Shown here piece after piece: positions 58,733 through 64,000 of a stretch of DNA of 64,000 nucleotides. The position numbers and the translations under genes are program-made. The notes below the pieces were generated by a model. That model saw only the letters and a program-made list of their open reading frames with translations. It made no database searches and was not told the origin of the DNA. Each line of letters starts with the position of its first letter. Within the stretch, counting starts at the first letter, position 1. The stretch is from NCBI RefSeq assembly GCF_900239185.1, contig NZ_OENA01000053.1, positions 122,300-186,299 of the forward strand, given 5' to 3'. The DNA comes from Tenacibaculum finnmarkense (GTDB lineage: Bacteria; Bacteroidota; Bacteroidia; Flavobacteriales; Flavobacteriaceae).

Positions 58733-60847
58733 ATGAGTGATACTAAAAAACAAAGTTTTTTTGATACTACTGTCTTAGGACATCCAGCAGGATTATTTGT
58801 GCTGTTTTTTACCGAAATGTGGGAGCGTTTCTCTTTTTATGGTATGCGAGTGCTATTAATTAACTTTTTAACCATGAGTCTTATCGGCTTTAACCCAGGT
58901 TGGGAGTGGTCGGTTGAAAACGCAGCAGCTTTATTTGGTACTTATGCGATGTCTTTATATTTAACACCAATTTTAGGTGGAGTTATTGCCGATAGATTAA
59001 CAGGATATCGTTGGGCAGTTGTAATAGGGTCTGTAATTATGACACTAGGACACGTTTCTATGGCTTTTGAAACTGAATTTTCACTTTATTTAGGTTTAGG
59101 ATTGCTAGTATTAGGAACTGGTTTTTTTAAGCCAAATATTAGTTCTATCATTTCTGAGATGTACAAAGAATTACCAGAAAAGAAAGATGGCGCTTATACC
59201 ATATTTTATATGGGAGTAAATGCAGGAGCTTTTTTTGGAATGATGCTTTGTGGTTATGTTGCCGAAAAAGTAGGATGGGCTTACGGTTTCGGATTAGCAG
59301 GAATTTTTATGCTTTTAGGAACACTACAATTTTGGTTAGCAAAACCTTTGTTTGGAACAATAGGAGATGTGCCATCTAAAGTAAAAAAGGAAGTTAATAC
59401 TGTAAAAGAAACTGCTAAAAAGCAAAGTGAAACAGTACTTGAAACAGAAGAAAAGCCAAACCCTTATACCTTAGTTGATAAAATATTAATTGCTGTTACA
59501 TCGGTAATTGGTGTTGCGTATGCGTTTAATGATCCTTTAGACAAAATAGGAAACCTTAATTTATTTCCTTTCGAAGTAGCAGGGTTATCAGGGCAATATG
59601 CTGTGGCAATATTCGGATTAATATTATTTTTATACCTAGTAATTTCAAGAATATTAAGATACTCTACCGTGGTAAGAGATCAAATGTTTGCTGTAATTAT
59701 ATTTGCTTTTTTTACCGTATTCTTTTGGATGTCTTTTGAACAAGGAGCGTCATCATTAGTAATTTTTGCAAGAGATAATGTAAATAGAGTATTAACGGGT
59801 AATTATGCAGTGCTATTTAATGTTTTAAATACCTTGTTAACAATTGTTCCGTTATGTATTATTACCTACGTATTATACTTATTAGGTAAGCGTACTTTTA
59901 AAATTATACCAGGATCAAATATTGTTTTAATCATTTGTTTTACTGGTGTTTGGGCAGTAGCAGGATGGATGCTTAAAAGAGATCACGACACTACCTCATA
60001 CGATGTGGTTTATAAAGCTGTGAAAACTGTTAAAACCGATAAAAAAGGTAATAGTTTAAAAGATGAAGAAGGTAACGTGATGTATGCTTATAAGGCAATA
60101 ACAGAAAGTACTAAATTAACAGATACTGATGTTGTTGTTGATAAAACGACCTCAATAGGTGAGCCTGTAAAATTAGAAGTAGGCGCTAATATTTTAATGA
60201 TTCCTAAAGATAAATTTGGAGAAAACTTCGGATATTTAGATGCTGATAGATTAAAACATGCAAAAGAAAGAGCTGAAGAATTACATAAAGATAACGGTAT
60301 TGTAAAAGCAACCGTAGCATCAATAAACGATAGTGAAATTGAAATAACAGTTTCATGGTTTAGTATTTTAAACTCATTTTTTATTATTGCCTTTGCGTCA
60401 ATGTTTTCTAAATGGTGGGAAAGTAAATACAATCCATCTGCAGCAAGTAAATATGCCTTAGGTTTAATTATTATGGCTATTGGTTTTGGTTTACTAGCTT
60501 ACGGAGCATATGGAGTTAAAGCAGGAGTAAAAGTAAGTATGGTTTGGTTAATATTAGCCTACTTATTTCATACTTTAGGTGAATTATGCTTGTCGCCAGT
60601 AGGGTTGTCGTATGTATCTAAATTAGTACCAGCACGTATGATTGCATTAATGTTTGGTATGTGGTATCTTGCAATTGCTATTGGAAATAAACTAGCGGCA
60701 GTACTTGGTGGAAGTATAGAAAAAATAACAGAAGCCTATGATTTATCTACCTTCTTTTTAATATTTACGATAGTTCCTTTTGTAGCAGGATTACTGGTAC
60801 TTTCATTAAACCCGGTGTTAAAAAAATTAATGCACGGTGTTAAATAA
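58733..60847 (+). CDS. POT family transporter 2 with large loop domain
   Basis: A 704-residue POT transporter, paralogous to the previous gene (same GHPAGLFVLFFTEMWERFSFYGMR opening and FHTLGELCLSPVGL end). It is about 250 residues longer. One extra region (about 210-250) is a charged linker; the larger one (about 425-545) is a hydrophilic domain rich in Lys/Asp/Glu between two membrane helices, KDEEGNVMYAYKAITESTK through VKATVASINDSEIEITV. Such insertion occurs in some Bacteroidetes POT proteins; its role is unknown, perhaps substrate capture in the periplasm. A terminator follows. Confidence 0.92.
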   Translation: MSDTKKQSFFDTTVLGHPAGLFVLFFTEMWERFSFYGMRVLLINFLTMSLIGFNPGWEWSVENAAALFGTYAMSLYLTPILGGVIADRLTGYRWAVVIGSVIMTLGHVSMAFETEFSLYLGLGLLVLGTGFFKPNISSIISEMYKELPEKKDGAYTIFYMGVNAGAFFGMMLCGYVAEKVGWAYGFGLAGIFMLLGTLQFWLAKPLFGTIGDVPSKVKKEVNTVKETAKKQSETVLETEEKPNPYTLVDKILIAVTSVIGVAYAFNDPLDKIGNLNLFPFEVAGLSGQYAVAIFGLILFLYLVISRILRYSTVVRDQMFAVIIFAFFTVFFWMSFEQGASSLVIFARDNVNRVLTGNYAVLFNVLNTLLTIVPLCIITYVLYLLGKRTFKIIPGSNIVLIICFTGVWAVAGWMLKRDHDTTSYDVVYKAVKTVKTDKKGNSLKDEEGNVMYAYKAITESTKLTDTDVVVDKTTSIGEPVKLEVGANILMIPKDKFGENFGYLDADRLKHAKERAEELHKDNGIVKATVASINDSEIEITVSWFSILNSFFIIAFASMFSKWWESKYNPSAASKYALGLIIMAIGFGLLAYGAYGVKAGVKVSMVWLILAYLFHTLGELCLSPVGLSYVSKLVPARMIALMFGMWYLAIAIGNKLAAVLGGSIEKITEAYDLSTFFLIFTIVPFVAGLLVLSLNPVLKKLMHGVK

Positions 60848-60873
60848 TTAAAATATTAAAACATAAACAATTC

Positions 60874-60911
60874 AAAAACCTGTCAATTTTTAATAATTGA
60901 CAGGTTTTTTT
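60874..60911 (+). terminator. terminator of the peptidase/POT operon
   Basis: Stem AAAAACCTGTCAATT / AATTGACAGGTTTTTTT, 6-base loop. It abuts the -7 box of the thioredoxin gene at 60913. Confidence 0.9.
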
Positions 60912-60912
60912 G

Positions 60913-60920
60913 TAAATTTG
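60913..60920 (+). promoter_or_regulatory. -7 box of the secreted thioredoxin gene
   Basis: TAAATTTG (TAnnTTTG), 2 bases past the terminator T-run; ATG 25 bases later. The terminator sequence must double as the -33 region. Confidence 0.5.
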
Positions 60921-60945
60921 GAATACTTATTGACACTTAACAGAT

Positions 60946-61464
60946 ATGAAAAACTTATTTTTAGTATTATTTTTAGCGATTATTTCAGTTAATGTAAACG
61001 CCCAAGAAGACGTAAATTGGCTTACTTTTGAAGAAGCTATTGAAAAAAACACCGCAAATCCGAAGCCTATTTTAGTTAGTTTATATACCGATTGGTGCGG
61101 TTGGTGTAAAAAGATGGACAAAACAACCTATAAAAATAATGTGCTAGTTAGCTATATTAACAAGCATTATTACGCCGTAAAAATGGATGGCGAAGGTAAA
61201 GACGACATCAGTTTTAATGGAACAACCTATAAATATATAAAGCAAGATGGTATGAAATATCATGAATTAGCCGCTCAAATTATGAAAGGACAAATGAGTT
61301 ATCCTTCTACGGCATTTTTTGATCCTGAAAAAAGATTAATTCAAACAATTCCAGGTTATTTAGAAAAGCAACGCTTTGAAAAAATAATTAACTTTTTTAC
61401 AAAAGACACTTATAAGACTACTGAATGGACAACTTTTGAAAAAGAATTTAAAAGCAGTATTTAA
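60946..61464 (+). CDS. secreted thioredoxin-like protein (DUF255/thioredoxin_7 type)
   Basis: A 172-residue periplasmic protein. The signal peptide ends at NVNAQ (about residue 20). The thioredoxin domain has VSLYTDWCGWCKKMDKTTY (CGWC active site at about 51-54), the YPSTAFFDPEKRLIQTIPGY block with the cis-proline (about 126-145), and an intervening helix. It lacks further domains. Two active-site cysteines suggest it reduces or isomerises disulfides in exported proteins. It stands between the POT operon and the convergent comEC; the gap to comEC is 17 bases. Confidence 0.92.
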   Translation: MKNLFLVLFLAIISVNVNAQEDVNWLTFEEAIEKNTANPKPILVSLYTDWCGWCKKMDKTTYKNNVLVSYINKHYYAVKMDGEGKDDISFNGTTYKYIKQDGMKYHELAAQIMKGQMSYPSTAFFDPEKRLIQTIPGYLEKQRFEKIINFFTKDTYKTTEWTTFEKEFKSSI

Positions 61465-61481
61465 AAGGTTTTATACCTTAT

Positions 61482-63506
61482 TTATTTAAGGATAAAAGCG
61501 CCGTTTTTTCGAGTATCGTAAAACGGCATTTTTTGTTTTTTACAAATAGTTTCCCAATAATTTACATCGCTTTTGTAATTACTAGCATCGGCAATTATTT
61601 TCTTCGGATTTAACTCTTTTATCAATCTTTCGAGGTTTATTTTAGGTGATTTTTGTAAGACCACAATCGTATTTTGAAGCCCTATATTATAAATACCTAA
61701 ATCATCAACAATTAAAATAGTATCGTTTTTAAAAGCAATAATATTAGGTATTTTATTTAAAAAATTACTATTTATATTTTCGTGAATTCGATAGCTTTTA
61801 ATACTTCTTTCATTTGTTGTTTTAGAAGAATCTAAAGTATGTAAAACGTTAAAATTACTGCCATTTCTGATTCCTATCATATTTTTTATTCCTTTATTAA
61901 AAACAATCAATTCGCAGGTTTTTTGTTGCTTGTTTTTTTCAAAAATAAAGGTTATTTGTAACAGCATTATCGAGCTAAGCAATAACATAAATTGTTTGGC
62001 TTTTTTGTTGATAATAAATTGATACGTAAAAATAATAACAAGATACCAAAGTATCATCTTATAAAAAGACATGGATATTTCTTGAAATAAAAACTGTTCT
62101 TGATTGGCAATTAAAGCCACTGTTTTATTCATTAATGAAATAATCCATCCGTAGAAATCGAACAAAATTTGTAAGGGTATTTTTAAAAGAGCAAGAACTA
62201 TAATTAAAATTCCACCGATTAAAATACTTCCTAAAAAAGGAATAATTAATAGGTTTGCAATAAAAAATAAGCCAGGAAATTGATGAAAATAATACAAACT
62301 TATGGGTAATATTCCTATTTGTGCGGCAATAGAAACGGTTAATAAACGCCAAAATTTATCTAACAGCCAAAACTTAGAAATCCATAAATTGTAGAGTAGT
62401 GGTTGCGTCCAAATAATTCCAAAAACCGCCAAATAACTTAGTTGAAAACCAACATCAAATAGAAATAAGGGTTTTAGCAATAACAAAAAAAGCATCGAAC
62501 TAATTAACGAATATTCTACCACTTTTTTTCTTTTGAAAGAAGCACCAACGGCAACAAAGGTAAACATGGTAACCGCCCGAACCACCGAAGCTGATAATCC
62601 TGCGATAAAAGCGAACATCCACAACAATATTAAAATAATAATTGTTTTAAAAAGCAGCCCATTTTTAAGCCGTTCTATCGGTTTGAATAGGCTGTTTAAT
62701 AACAGGAATAAAATTCCAATATGTAAGCCTGAAATAGCCAAAATATGAACCGCTCCCGCATTAGTATAATTTTGAAGTAAATTTTTGGATATGTTTTTTC
62801 GTTGCCCTAAAAGCAGGGCGTTAATTACCGATAATTCCTCTTTTTTAAAGCCTTTATCTTTTAAAGAAGTTTGAATATTGTTTCTAAATTGTTCAGAAAC
62901 ACCATAAATGGATGTTTTTCCTTCCGCTAATTTCTGATAATTAGTAGGATTTATAAAAACCTGTTGATACACATATTGCTTAGCTAAATATTCTCGATAA
63001 TCAAATTGATACGGGTTTAAAGCACCTGTTAAATTTTTAAATTCAGCGGTTGTAACAATTAAATCATCCACATTTAAAAGCGTTGAAATACTATCTTTTT
63101 TAAGGTTGATTAAAATACTTCCGATTGTTTTTTTAGTATCAATTTGAATAACATCGGCAATATATTTATGCGCATAATTACTCGTTTTTAAAACTCTATG
63201 TATTTGTATGATGATGTTTGAATTGTCCGTAAGATGTTGCTTGTAATAAGAGTCATAATTTTTAGGATTATGTATAAACGTGATTGAAATTCCTATAAAA
63301 ATAAAAAATAAAAGGCTTGTTAGTGTAAAATAAAGTTTCTTTGCAGCGTTTTTTTTCAGAAGAAATAAAACACCTATAAAAGCCAACATAAAAAGCGCTA
63401 AAAAGCTAAAATTATAGCACCAAATAGCGGTATGAAATTGCAATAGAATTCCAATAATAATACAAATCAGAAAATGAAAAGGCAGGTATTGCAGTAGTTT
63501 TTTCAT
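61482..63506 (-). CDS. comEC: ComEC/Rec2 family competence channel protein
   Basis: A 674-residue inner-membrane protein for DNA uptake. Several helices at the N-terminus are followed by DUF4131 (about 65-200) and the Competence domain (about 215-500) with ALLLGQRKNIS, AGAVHILAISGLHIGILF and GLSASVVRAVTMFTFVA, all diagnostic. The C-terminal 130 residues should be the metallo-beta-lactamase-like domain, but no HxHxDH metal motif is seen; only a degenerate remnant (ELIVFNKG...NIGLQNTIVVLQKSPKI). This is usual for Bacteroidetes. No other competence gene is nearby, and natural transformation cannot be inferred from it alone. Confidence 0.9.
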   Translation of the reverse strand: MKKLLQYLPFHFLICIIIGILLQFHTAIWCYNFSFLALFMLAFIGVLFLLKKNAAKKLYFTLTSLLFFIFIGISITFIHNPKNYDSYYKQHLTDNSNIIIQIHRVLKTSNYAHKYIADVIQIDTKKTIGSILINLKKDSISTLLNVDDLIVTTAEFKNLTGALNPYQFDYREYLAKQYVYQQVFINPTNYQKLAEGKTSIYGVSEQFRNNIQTSLKDKGFKKEELSVINALLLGQRKNISKNLLQNYTNAGAVHILAISGLHIGILFLLLNSLFKPIERLKNGLLFKTIIILILLWMFAFIAGLSASVVRAVTMFTFVAVGASFKRKKVVEYSLISSMLFLLLLKPLFLFDVGFQLSYLAVFGIIWTQPLLYNLWISKFWLLDKFWRLLTVSIAAQIGILPISLYYFHQFPGLFFIANLLIIPFLGSILIGGILIIVLALLKIPLQILFDFYGWIISLMNKTVALIANQEQFLFQEISMSFYKMILWYLVIIFTYQFIINKKAKQFMLLLSSIMLLQITFIFEKNKQQKTCELIVFNKGIKNMIGIRNGSNFNVLHTLDSSKTTNERSIKSYRIHENINSNFLNKIPNIIAFKNDTILIVDDLGIYNIGLQNTIVVLQKSPKINLERLIKELNPKKIIADASNYKSDVNYWETICKKQKMPFYDTRKNGAFILK

Positions 63507-63606
63507 AGCTCTTTAAAGTTATTTTTTAAAGTTATGAAAAATAAATTAGTTGCATGTTTAATTTATCTTATTGATTTTTTAATATTTAAAAATGTTTTAA
63601 AGGAGT

Positions 63607-63637
63607 AAAAAAGCAACCCTTTTTCAGATTGCTTTTT
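63607..63637. terminator. hairpin/terminator in the 3' gap
   Basis: Stem AAAAAGCAA / TTGCTTTTT with an 11-base loop, upstream of comEC (opposite strand) and probably not a comEC terminator. It may end an unseen transcript or be part of the repeat cluster. Confidence 0.5.
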
Positions 63638-63644
63638 ATAGCAG

Positions 63645-63934
63645 AAAACCGAATGCGTCAAGCTGAATTTAGTTCAGCTTCGCATCTTTATTTTCCGTAG
63701 TTTTTAGCTTTTTGATAAAATAAATTCAGTTTTGAATAAAGATAGCGCAAATTTTCACAATAAAATTAAAATAGTCTTCGAGTAGCAACAGACCTCACAG
63801 GTTTTTAAAACCTGTGAGGTCTAAGTTTAACTAAATAATTTAGGTGCTTTATTTTTAAACAAGTTCTCGATACCATTTTTTGAAGGAAAAAATCACTCGA
63901 ACTGACAATTTCTTTAATTTTTAAACAAGCTTTG
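63645..63934. repeat. chimeric decayed copy of the MITE-like repeat (B5)
   Basis: Contains GTCAAGCTGAATTTAGTTCA (palindromic TGAA...TTCA), the 31-bp palindrome at 63791, then GTTCTCGATACCATTTTT ... AATCACTCGAACTGAC and the terminal TTTTTAAACAAGCTTT. The gap 63507-64000 has no gene; it holds this element and two hairpins. Confidence 0.55.
63791..63821. repeat. 31-bp perfect palindrome (REP-like), copy 2
   Basis: Base-for-base identical to 13343-13373: GACCTCACAGGTTTT, T, and the inverse. It is embedded in the decayed MITE-like copy B5, which links the two repeat families. Confidence 0.8.
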
Positions 63935-63949
63935 ATAGATTATCAAACA

Positions 63950-63982
63950 AAAAAAGCAACCTCAAATGAGATTGCTTTTTTA
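63950..63982. terminator. terminator at the right edge of the window
   Basis: Imperfect stem AAAAAAAGCAACCTC / GAGATTGCTTTTTT with a 4-base loop. It probably closes a gene that reads in from the right of the window. Confidence 0.7.
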
Positions 63983-64000
63983 TAGTATATGTAAGAAAAA

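Noticed and set aside
60088..60432. 114-codon minus-strand frame within the second POT gene
   Set aside because: It is a shadow of the insertion domain of the transporter; codon pattern follows the + strand gene.

Overview
The window is a chromosomal segment of a low-GC, AT-rich marine-type member of Bacteroidetes, most likely family Flavobacteriaceae (Tenacibaculum/Polaribacter-like; genus not provable from here). The evidence is: type IX secretion (T9SS) type-B C-terminal domain with a PorP/SprF partner, SusC/SusD outer-membrane pair, HYC_CC_PP protein, POT transporters, an isoprenoid pathway through mevalonate, and promoter boxes of the Bacteroidetes type (TAnnTTTG at -7) before many genes, with few Shine-Dalgarno sites. 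No phage, insertion sequence with transposase, CRISPR array or rRNA operon is seen. Most of the window is core genome.

Layout. 1-5.3 kb: end of ileS, a DksA-like gene, a T9SS cargo/PorP-SprF pair, lspA, DUF4230. 5.4-7.7 kb (minus): waaA and a split YeeE/YedE sulfur transporter. 7.7-11.5 kb (minus): yceD-like/rpmF and fabH-accB-accC (start of fatty acid synthesis). 11.6-13.3 kb: pdxA and ribE, divergent. 13.4-15.7 kb: Fic protein, DUF4846 lipoprotein, a small Cys-rich peptide, a CAT-anticodon tRNA. 15.8-23.5 kb: prenyl synthase, then a TetR regulator with a TolC/adaptor/RND efflux operon. 23.6-26.2 kb: recX, a lipoprotein, a thioredoxin-fold protein, tRNA-Lys and tRNA-Tyr. 26.2-33.4 kb (minus): purH, then the rod-shape cluster mreB-mreC-mreD-mrdA-rodA. 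34.4-37.7 kb: a three-gene, cysteine-rich, probably copper-related operon (HYC_CC_PP, TonB receptor, HMA protein). 37.7-42.2 kb (minus): mvaD, a YwqK-like protein, mevalonate kinase, a UbiA prenyltransferase and an rRNA pseudouridine synthase with a repetitive N-terminus. 42.3-48.8 kb (minus): SusC, SusD and two surface-type lipoproteins. 49.2-51.1 kb: small conserved proteins including a J-domain/KTSC fusion. 51.5-55.1 kb (minus): HI0933 flavoprotein, GYDIA GHMP kinase, HMG-CoA reductase. 55.2-63.5 kb: DPP-IV-like S9 peptidase with two POT peptide transporters (peptide hydrolysis and uptake), thioredoxin, ComEC.

The genes tie together as follows. HMG-CoA reductase, two GHMP kinases, diphosphomevalonate decarboxylase, a trans-prenyl synthase and a UbiA enzyme cover most of a mevalonate-to-prenyl-lipid route, scattered over three loci. 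The S9 peptidase/POT genes form a peptide-use unit. The noncoding DNA is dominated by two repeat families: four copies of an about 87-bp element resembling (from memory) the Flavo-1 RNA motif, and several intact to decayed copies of an about 295-bp MITE-like element with nested inverted repeats.

I found no clear-cut unknown defence or biosynthetic system. The best leads are the copper-type operon, the GYDIA kinase as a candidate missing phosphomevalonate kinase, a GldM-N-like secreted protein, a prenyltransferase lacking its second acidic motif, and the repeat families.
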